Of a stretch of 64,000 nt of DNA, positions 33,960-45,290 are shown piece by piece (the stretch's first letter is position 1; each line of letters begins with the position of its first letter). The notes under the pieces are model-generated. The model ran no database searches and was not told the origin of the DNA. It saw only the letters and a list, made by a program, of their open reading frames with translations. The position numbers were made by a program, and so were the translations under genes. Source of the DNA: Chrysaora quinquecirrha (taxonomy: Eukaryota > Cnidaria > Scyphozoa > Semaeostomeae > Pelagiidae); contig JACTAT010000003.1 of assembly GCA_014526335.1 (NCBI GenBank), positions 601,431 through 665,430 on the forward strand, given 5' to 3'.

Positions 33960-34174
33960 GTTGTTGTGATTTAGTGATAATCCTCCTAGTGAGAACAATC
34001 GGACAATGGTTAAAGCAGGCACCAATGACGCACTTCAAAGAAGGGTTAGCCCCAGTTACCCCAGAAGGGAAGGCAGTTCGCAAAAAACGAAAGGGCGATG
34101 ACACGCCTACCCCACGGTCGGCAGAGCAGCGAAAAAGTCGGAAAATCGTACCATTGCCAACTTCGGAGGAGTGA
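33956..34174 (+). other. Conserved reading frame in module A, copy in cycle 3
   Basis: The frame reads MTHFKEGLAPVTPEGKA and KRKGDDTPTPRSAEQR. The same frame is kept, with substitutions, in module A copies at 25821-25920, 39917-40141, 46812-47027 and 48730-48945. No family is recognised. The conservation may only reflect recent duplication. Confidence 0.25.
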
Positions 34175-37100
34175 CGGTCGAAAAACCGGTTTCCATGGAA
34201 ATTACCATTTTAGTATAAGAGATAGCCCTTGCCCGTGTAAGACCACCGCCTCACGAGGACCATCGCCTCTGGTCAACTCCGCCAATAACAACTTCCACCT
34301 AAAAAGCACTGTGTATTGAGGTGGCTATATTTTCTGTTAATCTAAGTCTTAATATTAATCTTAACGTTAGTCTAGTCTTAGTCTTAGTCTTCAAGTTGAA
34401 TGCAATGTTAATCTTAACTTCTATCTGAATTGGAATCTTAACCTTAATGTTAATCTGAATGTTAATCTTAATCAGAATCTTAATCTTAATCTTAATCTTA
34501 ATCTTAATCTTACTCTTACTCTTAATCTTAATGTTAATCTTAATCTTAGTCTTAGTAAATCTTGAACTCCATCCTAATATTAGTCTTAGTCTGTGTTAGT
34601 CTTGGTCTAAGTATCAGTTTTTCATTTTCATTTTGAATTAAGAATAACTTAAAGTTATTCTTAATTTGTAAACTGAAGCTTATCTTAAATAAACCTTGAT
34701 CTTTATCTTAATATTATTCTTAGCCTTAGTCTTAATCTTAGTCTTCAACTTAAATGGAACCTCGATCGTCAATTTCACCTGAATTTGAATCTTAATTCTA
34801 ATGTTAATCTTAATCGTAATGCAATGTTAATCTTAATCTTAATGTAGTCTGAAACTGAATCTTAATCTGGAACTTAATTCTAATATTAGTATTAGTGTTG
34901 GTAGTTACTCTAAATTAGAATCTTATTCTTATTCTTATTCTTAATTTTAATGTAAGCTCTTTAGTTCTTAGTCCAAGGTCCTATTTCCTTTTACCACTTA
35001 AGGTCCTGTTCGTTGGTGTTAGTCCAGGGTCTTTAAGCAATGATAATGGGTCCTGTTTTGGCTCCCTGTCCAGGGTTCCCCTCCAAGGAAAGGTCACATT
35101 CCCCAGTCCCACTTATCTTCATATTCTTTTGCGTAAGTCCAGGATCCTTAAGCTGGTAATGAGTCTAATTTCCTGTTCTGTGTGCAGGGTTCCCTGTCCA
35201 GTCCAGGGTCCTGTTTCCTGCTCCAACTCAAGGTCCTGTTCCTTGGGCTTTGTCTAGGGTCCTTGGTCCACGACAATGTTTCTTAGTCCTTAAATGATTG
35301 ATCCTTGTCAGTACCATTCCTTCCATCCTTTCATTTTATTCTCTGTTGTGCTCCTCAATCTTTATATTCTTCATGTTGTCCAGTCCTGTTAATGAGTATT
35401 GTCCAGTGGCCTATTTCCTGGTCCCAGTGAAGGTCCTGTTCCTTGGTCTTAGTCCAAGGTCCCTAGCAAATTCTTAAACTTAATTAATGTTCATCTTAGT
35501 GCTGGCTCCAAACCCAAAGTCCATGTTATATCAATCTTAACTAATGAAAATCTCATTCTTGGTCTTAGGGCAAGTCTTTAACTTAAGTATGAAATTTATA
35601 TCAACCTTAATCATAACGTTAAACTTTACCTTAATCGTAATCTTAAGCTTAATATTAGTTTCAGTGTTAGTCTTAGTCCAATTCATCATCGTAAAGTTGA
35701 GGTTAATCTTAAATGTAATATTACTCGTAACCTTAAACTTAAATTTAGACTTAGTCTTAAACTTAAACTTCATGTTAATGTTAGTTGCAAACACAAATTT
35801 CATTCACAAGAATCTTAATCTTTATCAACATGTTAACCTGAAATTAAAAATTTACTCTTAAGTTTAATCTCAATCTTATTCTTAGTCTTAATTTTAAATT
35901 TTATCTTAAATCTTCTCCTTGTGTTAATATTGATGTTCATGTCTATTTCCTCATTGACGTTCATATTCTCGAACTCTATTTCAAGTTGGAGTATGTTAGT
36001 CCTATAATTGTTTATCCTATAATTCCTTAGTGCCGTTCCTAGGTGTTGTTCCCGAGTCTCTCCATTGTTTATGTTTCATCTATTCCAAAAAGGCTCCTCA
36101 GTCCAAGGTCCAGTTCATTAGTCAAGGTTTTATCAACGCTCGTTACTCCTGCTGTTCTATCTATCAACACGGTTACGAGAATTCCCTTTGACAGAAAACA
36201 GGTGTAAACAACAACGTTAAAGGATGAAATTTAAATGCAAAACATATATAATTTTCGGGTTGATCATGTAAAGAAACACAGGAAATACAGCATAAATAGA
36301 ACTTGTAGTCAGATTTAATATTACTGAAGTTTATTTTCTTATATCATGGAAGCAATTTACTTCATGTTATTCCGCAAGTTAGGGTGAAATAATTTGATAA
36401 AAAAAGACGTGCATCAAAACAAAATCTCTACATTTCTTTATGCATCTGGAAGGCGGAAGTCACGCGCAGGGCATGCACAGACAATGGTTTACTTCCATAA
36501 ACAAAACGAACTCCTCCTTTCAACAACCTATAAAATGTGTCAGTGAAAGAAATTAAAAGAAAATATTTTTCCATACGCAAATACATAGTAACGAAAACAG
36601 GCGATTCTATATTGGAAAATTTTAGGCTGCATCCTTCCCGATCGAGAGAATTTTTATTGGCCCGCAAAATAATTTCAAATGGAGAGAAAAACGAACCTGC
36701 ATGCACCCAGGGATCAATGCTGCTTGACAGAAAATTACTGTAAGCCTGTGTTGTTTACAAAAGTAAAACAACGAAACGAAAAAAGAAAATGAAAATTAGC
36801 AGCTTTTCTGTCGAAACGAACTGGAGATCGCATTTCACATAAAATGTGTCAGTGACAGAAATTGAAAGAAAATGTTTTTCCTTAAGCAAACAGTAATAAA
36901 AACAGGTTATTCTATGTCGGAAAATTTAGGTTGCTTCTTCCCCATGGAGAGAATTTTTATTGGCCCACAAAAGCAAATTTAATTTTAAACTCTTGAATAT
37001 GAAATCACTGACAACTACTGTTTATTTTCAAATGGAGAGAAAAAGGTACCTGCATGCACCCAGGGAACAATGCCGCTTGCTGACTGAAAATTACTGCACT

Positions 37101-38656
37101 AATCTATTTTGTTGCAACATATTTTAATTTCTGCGTACAGTTATGTTGTTTACAAAAGTAAAACAATGAAACGAAGCGCAGAATACAAATCAACACAAAC
37201 GCGTTCCCGTCAAAACAAAGTTAAGATGGCATTTCATGCGGAAGTCATGCCGGCCGTCACGCACGCACGAGGCAGGCAAGCTTAGAGGTAATTCCCCAAA
37301 ATGTCATCCGAGAAGTCGCAACAATGTGGCGATTGCCCCCAACGGCACCAAAAACAGCGAGGCAACAGCGAGGCAACACAAAAGAAGCGGGTTTTTCCCA
37401 CGTACCCCAGTAGCGTCGAGGAGAACAACCGAAAGGGCAAGCGATGGCTCACCTGCGAGGCAGCGGACATCAAAAGGGAGGGAAAGGGAAAAGAACGGAG
37501 AGGCAGGTCGGGCGAAAATACTGAGACAAAGAACAATGGCGTCTGGCTCATTAGCATATTCATGCATTAGGGTATGAGACTAGCCCTTGCCCGTGTAAGA
37601 CCACCGCCTCATGAGGACCACCGCCTCCAATGAACTCCGCCAATAACAACTTCAACCTAAAAGGTACTGTGCATTGAGGTGGCAATATTTGCTGTCAATC
37701 TAAATCTTGATCTTAATCTTAATGTTAGTCTTGTCTTGATCTTAGTCTTCAACTTATATGGAATCTTAATATTAACTTCTACCTGAATTGGAATCTTAAC
37801 CTTTATCTTAATGTAAATGTTAATCTTGATCAAAATCTGAATCTTAATTTTAATCTTAATCTTCTTCTTAATGTTAATGTTAATGTTAATCTTAATCTTT
37901 GTGTTAGTAGATCTTGAACTCCAAGTTAATATTAGTCTTAGTGTGTGTTAGTCTTGGTCTCGGTATGAGTCTTTCATTTTTGAACTTAAACTTAAAGTTA
38001 TTCTTAATTTGTAAAGTGAAGCTTATTTTCAAATTAGTCTTAATCTGAACCTTTATGTTAATTTTGATGTAAATCTGAAATAAAATTGAAACTTAAAATT
38101 AATGTTGAAGTTGTTCTTAATTGCTACATGCAATAATGTGAATCTCAAACTTTATTCATCTTCATTCTCTTAGATTCCAAATAAACGTCCCCCTGTTTAT
38201 TGATTTTGAGTTTTTCCCCACCCCAGGACCTTATTAGAACCCCTGTTTATTAAATTTTCTAAAAAATGTTCCACCCCCCCGTTTATTTGGACTTCCCGTT
38301 TATTTGGTACCTAATAGTATTGGCCTTAATGTTAATGTTAGTAAAAGTGAAATTAATCTTTAATTTGAAATAAATTTTAATATTACTCTTAATTCTTAAG
38401 CTGCAGTAAAACTTTAAATTAAAATGAAAGATGAAATTAAAATTGAAATAAAAACCATCTGAAATGAAAGTTAGTGTCCACAGTCTGTGGACCAGAAATG
38501 AATTGAAAATAAATTTATAATTGAAAAGATATGAGAAAAAGTAGATCTAAAGATTTGAGTCATTCCGAAAAGCCTTTTAGTTTTGCCGAAGTGACTTTAA
38601 GACATTGAAAAGATTTGTAAACTATTTAAATCACAAAGACAAAAACACCAAAAATT

Positions 38657-38728
38657 TGCCCTTGAGGAGATTCGAACACCAGACATTTTGGGTTGCAGGC
38701 GAGCATTTATCCAGTCGGCCACACAGCG
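38657..38728 (-). repeat. tRNA-like module F, copy 4
   Basis: Minus-strand GGCCGACTGG and GTTCGAATCTCC stand at the box A and box B positions. Confidence 0.5.
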
Positions 38729-39551
38729 GTATTGCTGAACCCACGATAATCTCCTAGTGGTCCTAATATTCATGGAAGGGAACAGATAAAATTAAAATTT
38801 AAAGTTATTCCTAATTTGCAAAGTGAAGCTCATTTTAAAATCAGGTTAATCTGAACCTTTATGTTAATGTTGATGTAAATCTGAAATGACCTTGAAACTT
38901 GCAATTAATGTTAATGTTGCTGTTTATCGCCACATGCAATAATGTCAATCTCAAACTTTGTCATAATCTTAATTCATCTTCATACTCTTAGATGCCAAAT
39001 AAATGTCCCCCCATTTACTAACTTTGAGTTTTTCCCCCACCCCCGGACCTTATTAGGACCTCAATTTATTAATTTGTGGAAAAACGATTTCACTTGGGAA
39101 AGGGTTAAACAACGTTTATTAATTTTCCCCAGCCCGGGACCTTATTAGGACCCCCTGCTTATTGAATTTTTGAACCCCCCTCCGTTTATTTGGATGCCCA
39201 GTTTATTTTGTACCTAAGATTATTGGCCTTAATGTTGATATTAGTAAAAGTGAAATTAATCATTAATTTAAAATAAATTCTAATATTATTCTAAATTCTT
39301 CAGCTGCAATAAAACTTTGAATTAAAATCAAAGATGAAATCAGATAGAATTGAAATAAAAACGAAATGGAAATGAAAGTTAGTGTCAAGAGATATAAATG
39401 GAAAATAAATGAATAATTGAAAAGAAATGAGAAAAAATAGATCTGAAGATTTGCGTCATTCCAAAAACCTTCTAGTTTTGTCGAAGGGAATTTTAGACAT
39501 TGAAAAGAATTGTAAACTATTAAAATCACAAAAACAAAAACACCATTAGTT

Positions 39552-39624
39552 TGCCCTTGAGGGGAGTTGAACTCCAGCCACCCCAGGTAGCAGGCGAGCA
39601 TTTAACCACTCGGCTACACTGCCG
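39552..39624 (-). repeat. tRNA-like module F, copy 5
   Basis: TAGCCGAGTGGTTAAATGCTC and GAGTTCAACTCCCC are kept on the minus strand. Confidence 0.55.
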
Positions 39625-39822
39625 TACTGCTAAGCGGGCGATAATCTCCTAGTGGTCCTAATATTCATGGAAGGGGAAAACAAAACACGTTAAAAAAATT
39701 ATGTCTGACGAACTTAAAAATTAAACCAAATGCAAAATTTAGTTACCAGACGTCTCCTCGGCCTTTTGAAAACATTTGCAACACAAAAATAACAGAAATA
39801 AAAAAATTCGAAAGGAAAAGAT

Positions 39823-39902
39823 TCACTCCTGAGGGGAGTCGAACACCCGACTCTGCATCGCAGCTCACGAGACACGCCGCCTTACCGACCGTGCTACTGT
39901 AC
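39823..39902 (-). repeat. tRNA-like module H, copy 4
   Basis: GTGTTCGACTCCCC (box B) and TAGCACGGTCGG (box A-like) occur at the usual place after module G. Confidence 0.5.
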
Positions 39903-39916
39903 GTTGTTGTTATTCT

Positions 39917-40141
39917 GTGATAATCCTCCTAGTGAGAACAATCGGGCAATGGTTTAAACAGGCACCAATGACGCACATCAAAGAAGGGTTAGCCCCAGCT
40001 ACCCCAGAAGGGAAGACAGTTCCCAAAAAACGAAAGGGTGATGACACGCCTACCCCACGGTCGGCAGAGCGGCGAAAAAGAGAGAAAGTCGTGTCACTGG
40101 CCACTTCGGCGCAACTGCTAAGACAAAATCGGTTTCCATGA
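39917..40141 (+). other. Conserved reading frame in module A, copy in cycle 4
   Basis: MTHIKEGLAPATPEGK and KRKGDDTPTPRSAERRK align without gaps to the frame at 33956-34174. Coding status is unknown. Confidence 0.25.
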
Positions 40142-41994
40142 CTACTCCCATTTTAGTATATACAGACTAGCTCTTGCCCATCTAAGACCACCGCCTCGTG
40201 AGGACCACCGCCTCATAAGGTTAGTGAATTAAAATTATTGAGAGAAGCCATTACATCATCCAGATGTAACCTCTACTTAGTTCCTTAATTTATTCATAGG
40301 TCATTTTTCTTGTTTTAGTCCAGGTTCCTGTTCCCTTTTGCCACTTAAGGTTCTGTTCCTTGGCCTAAATCGCGGGTCCTATAATGGGTCCTGATCCTGT
40401 TCCCAGGGTCCCTCTCAAGTCAGAGGTCCTGTTCTCCAGCCCCACTAAAGGTTCTCTTCTTTGGCCTTAGTCCAGGTTCCTGCTTCCTGGTCCCACTTAA
40501 AGCCCTGTTCCTTGTTCTTAGTTGAAGGTCCTGTTCTCTTTTGCCACTTAAGGAACTGTTCCTTGGCCTAAGTCCAGGGTCCTTAAGTCTTGATAATGGG
40601 TCCTGATCGTATTCCCAGGGTCCCTCTCCAGTCAAAGGTCCTGTTCCCCAGCCCCACGAAAGGTTCTCTTGTTTGGCCTTAGTCCAGGGTCCTGCTTCCT
40701 GGTCCCACTTAAAGTCCTGTTCCTTGTCCTTAGTCTGGTCCTGTTCTCTTTTGCCACTTAAGGCTCTGTTCCTTAGCCTAAGTCCAGGGTCCTAAAGTCT
40801 TGATAATGGGTCCTGATCATATTCCCAGGGTCCCTCTCCAGTCAAAGGTCCTGTTCCCCAGTCCCACTTAATGTTCTGTTATTTAGTCTTAGTCCAGGGT
40901 GCTGCTTCCTGTTCTCACTTAAAGTGCTGTTCCTTGATCTTAGTGCAGTGTACTTAGTCCACTATAATGTTCCTTAGTCCTCAAATTATTCATTGTGGTT
41001 GGTCCATTCCTTCAGTTTCATTCCTGTGTCCTTCCTGTTGTTTCCTAGTCCCAGTGAAGGTCCTGGTCCATGGTGTTAGTCCAAGGTTCTTTGCTGATTC
41101 TCAAGTTCCGTTCCTCGGTGTTGTTGTTCGAGCAGTTCGTTGGTCCAGGTTTTTATAGCATCATTCTTCCTCTCTGCGTTTGAATGGGCTTTGTTAACCA
41201 TGAAATGCACTTTCATGTTTTCAATGACCTTTTGCAATAAGGTAATGGCATATCCTAGAGAAGTATTTGGACAAAGCATATCCCACAAGAATGAGCTGAA
41301 TACATTGAAAAACTTGTTATGTCTGCAAATGTCTTTATTTGTTCAATCTCAATGCGGAGGGGTGATTCAGTCCTTGGAAATCTCGTACACTTTAGCTGGA
41401 AATACGATTGTTTTCATGAAAATCCTTGAGAAATCATTTTGTTTTCATACAAATCTCCTACACGTTTTTGGAGAGTGAAAAGCACCTCGCTCAACGCGAT
41501 GATAGCATGATGAGAGAATGCTGCTTTACGGAACTAAGATGTAAACAATGTCAATTCGAACCGACACAAAATTGTGATCCCTACACACAGAAACTCGAAC
41601 TATTGAACTTGAAAACGGCTCAATTTGAATACCAAAAAATTTTACAATTTCCCTGTTTGGTCATTGAAATTTGGAAATGAAATTTAGGAGTCCAGCGTCG
41701 TAAAAAGCAAACTTCTAAAGCACCCTTTTATTTGCATTAACCCTAAATAGCCCAACCTCCCCATCTTTGATATTATATCTATCTACTACTGCATAATAAG
41801 AAATAACACGAACCCATAACGTGACCTCCTCATTAGAACGGCTACACCACTAGCAACAAATGGCTCCTGTTCATAACTACCATGTAGTACTGCAGAGTAC
41901 ACCCCGCAACGGAGAACATGTCCTAGTCTCTTCCTAAGTCCCTCGGTCGGTGGCCGCCCATACATGGAAATAGGCCTATCTATGTAGCTACATT

Positions 41995-42246
41995 TTATTG
42001 GAGCAGACAGATTGGTGACTCACCTTGTAGAAACAACACCATCTCGTGGGTTGTAAGACAAGCCTCCGAAGGCACATTTCTCTTGTCGACCTTGACCCAC
42101 AGCAATTCACCAGATGCCCACTTCGCCATATCCATTGCCTTGACTGTGTCACTTATCTCCATCTTTACCTTCCGTAATCCGTATGCCATTTGCCATGTGA
42201 CGTTGGAAATTGTATTGTAATATGTTGTTGGTTCCCGTGGGAACAT
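41995..42246 (-). CDS. Small ORF of the triplicated block, copy 1, function unknown
   Basis: The 83-codon frame starts at ATG 42246 (MFPREPTTYYNTISNVTW) and is open 17 codons further upstream. It is acidic and basic mixed, without a signal peptide or membrane segment, and no family is recognised. Near its end the minus strand reads CTACAAG/GTGAGT (about 42016-42024), a near-perfect 5' splice site, so the real product may be the part up to FLQ spliced to an unseen exon. If unspliced, the stop TAA lies within AATAAA. The 109-bp array lies immediately upstream in the minus direction, where a promoter would be. Confidence 0.45.
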   Translation of the reverse strand: MFPREPTTYYNTISNVTWQMAYGLRKVKMEISDTVKAMDMAKWASGELLWVKVDKRNVPSEACLTTHEMVLFLQGESPICLLQ

Positions 42247-42276
42247 GCCATGAAAACATAGACTCAGAAGGCCTTT

Positions 42277-43136
42277 ACGTTCTACGTCACGACCCAAAGC
42301 TTTGTTATTTTCCGTGCATGCGCTGTAACTCGTTGGTTGTAGGTTGTAGGTTGGTCAAATAACATAGCTTCAAGGCTTCACTCTCACGTTGTACGTCACC
42401 ACGGAACGACTTGTTATTTTCCGTGCATGCGCTCTAACTCGTTGGTTGTAGGTTGTAGGTTGGTCAAATAACATAGCTTCAAGGCTTCACTCTCGTTCTA
42501 CGTCACCACGGAACGACGTGTTATTTTCCGTGCATGCGCTCTAACTCGTTGGTTGTAGGTTGTAGGTTGGTCAAATAACATAGCCTCAAGGCTTCACTCT
42601 CACGTTCCACGTCACCACGGAACGACTTGTTATTTTCCGTGCATGCGCTCTAACTCGTTGGTTGTAGGTTGTAGGTTGGTCAAATAACATAGCTACAAGC
42701 CTTCACTCTCACGTTCTACGTCACCACGGAACGACTTGTTATTTTCCGTGCATGCGCTCTAACTCGTTGGTTGTAGGTTGTAGGTTGGTCAAATAACATA
42801 GCTTCAAGGCTTCACTCTCACGTTCTGCGTCACCACGGCACGACTTGTTATTTTCCGTGCATGCGCTCTAACTCGTTGGTTGTAGGTTGTAGGTTGGTCA
42901 AATAACATAGCTTCAAGGCTTCACTCACGTTCTACGTCACCACGGAACGACTTGTTATTGTCCGTGCATGCGCTCTAACTCGTAGGTTGTAGGTTGTAGG
43001 TTGGTCAAATAACATAGCTTCAAGGCTTCACTCTCACGTTCTACGTCACCACGGAACGACTTGTTATTGTCCGTGCATGCGCTCTAACTCGTAGGTTGTA
43101 GGCTGTAGGTTGGTCAAATAACATAGCTTCAAGACT
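42277..43136. repeat. 109-bp tandem array, unit 1, eight copies
   Basis: The unit is ACGTTCTACGTCACCACGG, then CTTGTTATTTTCCGTGCATGCGCTC, GTTGGTTGTAGGTTGTAGG and TCAAATAACATAGC. CCGTGCATGC occurs at 42421, 42528, 42637 and 42746, a 107-109 bp spacing. Each copy holds TACGTCAC (CRE-like) and GCATGCGC (NRF1-like). Confidence 0.93.
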
Positions 43137-43554
43137 TTAAACTTCGTACATATAATTTTCCCTCTGTGGCCATGGGAGTACGGCTCGCAGGTAATGCCGC
43201 TGCAAACTGAGGACTCTTGGCGGCTCCTTGCCACGTTATACTACACTTCCACCTTCTCAGTAGGCTGGCCCTGTATTATGCAATTATTCCCAAACCCGTA
43301 ACCCTAAATAGCCCAACCTCCCCATCTTTGATATTATATCTATCTACTACTGCATAATAAGAAATAACACGAACCCATAACGTGACCTCCTCATTAGAAC
43401 GGCTACACCACTAGCAACAAATGGCTCCTGTTCATAACTACCATGTAGTACTGCAGAGTACACCCGCAACGGAGAACATGTCCTAGTCTCTTCCTAAGTC
43501 CCTCGGTCGGTGGCCGCCCATACATGGAAATAGGCCTATCTATGTAGCTACATT

Positions 43555-43806
43555 TTATTGGAGCAGACAGATTGGTGACTCACCTTGTAGAAACAACACC
43601 ATCTCGTGGGTTGTAAGACAAGCCTCCGAAGGCACATTTCTCTTGTCGACCTTGACCCACAGCAATTCACCAGATGCCCACTTCGCCATATCCATTGCCT
43701 TGACTGTGTCACTTATCTCCATCTTTACCTTCCGTAATCCGTATGCCATTTGCCATGTGACGTTGGAAATTGTATTGTAATATGTTGTTGGTTCCCGTGG
43801 GAACAT
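43555..43806 (-). CDS. Small ORF of the triplicated block, copy 2
   Basis: It is the same length and appears identical to copy 1 from the ATG on. The same CTACAAG/GTGAGT donor-like site is present near its end. Its upstream extension differs from copy 1 because of a one-base deletion, which argues that MFPREP is the right start if the frame is used at all. Confidence 0.45.
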   Translation of the reverse strand: MFPREPTTYYNTISNVTWQMAYGLRKVKMEISDTVKAMDMAKWASGELLWVKVDKRNVPSEACLTTHEMVLFLQGESPICLLQ

Positions 43807-43835
43807 GCCATGAAACATAGACTCAGAAGGCCTTT

Positions 43836-44589
43836 ACGTTCTACGTCACGACCCAAAGCTTTGTTATTTTCCGTGCATGCGCTGTAACTCGTTGGTTGTA
43901 GGTTGTAGGTTGGTCAAATAACATAGCTTCAAGGCTTCACTCTCACGTTCTACGTCACCACGGAACGACTTGTTATTTTCCGTGCATGCGCTCTAACTCG
44001 TTGGTTGTAGGTTGTAGGTTGGTCAAATAACATAGCTTCAAGGCTTCACTCTCACGTTCTACGTCACCACGGAACGACGTGTTATTTTCCGTGCATGCGC
44101 TCTAACTCGTTGGTTGTAGGTTGTAGGTTGGTCAAATAACATAGCCTCAAGGCTTCACTCTCACGTTCCACGTCACCACGGAACGACTTGTTATTTTCCG
44201 TGCATGCGCTCTAACTCGTTGGTTGTAGGTTGTAGGTTGGTCAAATAACATAGCTACAAGCCTTCACTCTCACGTTCTACGTCACCACGGAACGACTTGT
44301 TATTTTCCGTGCATGCGCTCTAACTCGTTGGTTGTAGGTTGTAGGTTGGTCAAATAACATAGCTTCAAGGCTTCACTCTCACGTTCTGCGTCACCACGGC
44401 ACGACTTGTTATTTTCCGTGCATGCGCTCTAACTCGTTGGTTGTAGGTTGTAGGTTGGTCAAATAACATAGCTTCAAGGCTTCACTCTCACGTTCTACGT
44501 CACCACGGAACGACTTGTTATTGTCCGTGCATGCGCTCTAACTCGTAGGTTGTAGGCTGTAGGTTGGTCAAATAACATAGCTTCAAGAC
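43836..44589. repeat. 109-bp tandem array, unit 2, seven copies
   Basis: Same repeat and same order of variants as in unit 1 (the CGACGTGTTATT variant third, the CTACAAGCC variant in the middle, the GTAGGCTGTAGG variant last), with one of the late copies missing. Confidence 0.92.
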
Positions 44590-45009
44590 TTTAAACTTCG
44601 TACATATAATTTTCCCTCTGTGGCCATGGGAGTACGGCTCGCAGGTAATGCCGCTGCAAACTGAGGACTCTTGGCGGCTCCTTGCCACGTTATACTACAC
44701 TTCCACCTTCTCAGTAGGCTGGCCCTGTATTATGCAATTATTCCCAAACCCGTAACCCTAAATAGCCCAACCTCCCCATCTTTGATATTATATCTATCTA
44801 CTACTGCATAATAAGAAATAACACGAACCCATAACGTGACCTCCTCATTAGAACGGCTACACCACTAGCAACAAATGGCTCCTGTTCATAACTACCATGT
44901 AGTACTGCAGAGTACACCCCGCAACGGAGAACATGTCCTAGTCTCTTCCTAAGTCCCTCGGTCGGTGGCCGCCCATACATGGAAATAGGCCTATCTATGT
45001 AGCTACATT

Positions 45010-45260
45010 TTATTGGAGCAGACAGATTGGTGACTCACCTTGTAGAAACAACACCATCTCGTGGGTTGTAAGACAAGCCTCGAAGGCACATTTCTCTTGT
45101 CGACCTTGACCCACAGCAATTCACCAGATGCCCACTTCGCCATATCCATTGCCTTGACTGTGTCACTTATCTCCATCTTTACCTTCCGTAATCCCTATGC
45201 CATTTGCCATGTGACGTTGGAAATTGTATTGTAATATGTTGTTGGTTCCCGTGGGAACAT
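45010..45260 (-). pseudogene. Small ORF of the triplicated block, copy 3, broken
   Basis: It is collinear with copies 1 and 2 but has TAG for the Tyr codon in the word that reads MAYG elsewhere (CCCTATGCC instead of CCGTATGCC on the plus strand). It also has a one-base deletion (GCCTCGAAG for GCCTCCGAAG, about 45080). The donor-like GTGAGT is kept. Confidence 0.7.
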
Positions 45261-45290
45261 GCCATGAAAACATAGACTCAGAAGGCCTTT

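Larger units (their letters stand above)
31901..37570 (+). repeat. Composite repeat, cycle 3 (rearranged)
   Basis: A 31905-32134, B 32136-32240, C 32250-32530, D 32750-32920 and E 32930-33250 are followed by a truncated F (33258-33285), G, a second E part (33450-33600), F 33614-33683, G and H 33881-33959. Then come A 33990-34220, B, C 34330-34960, J 34960-35480, more C-like sequence to 35950, and K with a diverged A-like, GC-rich end at about 37230-37570. Frames at 37236-37577 are open in several phases because the DNA is GC-rich, and are not credible genes. Confidence 0.75.
37571..41738 (+). repeat. Composite repeat, cycle 4 (partly duplicated D-E-F, ends in K)
   Basis: B 37583-37690, C 37690-37925, D 38180-38320, E 38330-38640 and F 38657-38728 are followed by a second C-end/D/E run (38790-39540), F 39552-39624, G and H 39823-39902. 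Then come A 39940-40165, B 40168-40225, J 40230-41110 (several near-identical CTTAGTCCAGGGTCCT words) and a K-like part to 41738, where the triplicated block begins. Confidence 0.75.
41739..43299. repeat. Triplicated block, unit 1 (1561 bp)
   Basis: It starts with AACCCTAAATAGCCCAACC and ends with TTATTCCCAAACCCGT. It contains a conserved 250-bp left part, a minus-strand ORF, an array of eight 109-bp repeats and a right part ending CTGGCCCTGTATTATGCAATT. The next unit follows directly with very few differences. Confidence 0.93.
43300..44753. repeat. Triplicated block, unit 2 (1454 bp)
   Basis: Same order as unit 1. It is about 107 bp shorter because its array has seven 109-bp copies. Other differences are single-base indels, for example AACATAG/AAACATAG near the ORF start. 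Confidence 0.93.

Noticed and set aside
37236..37577. Overlapping open frames of 87-113 codons on both strands
   Set aside because: Open in several phases because of GC-rich, stop-poor DNA. The phases are not conserved in the related module A copies.
24410..37925. Interstitial telomere
   Set aside because: The hexamer is TTAATC/TTAATG-like and degenerate, not the TTAGGG repeat expected for cnidarians and most animals.
25386..39902. Functional tRNA genes
   Set aside because: Box A and box B words are present, but acceptor and T-stem pairing is poor or shifted, and Ser-type copies lack the long variable arm. SINE-like origin is more likely.
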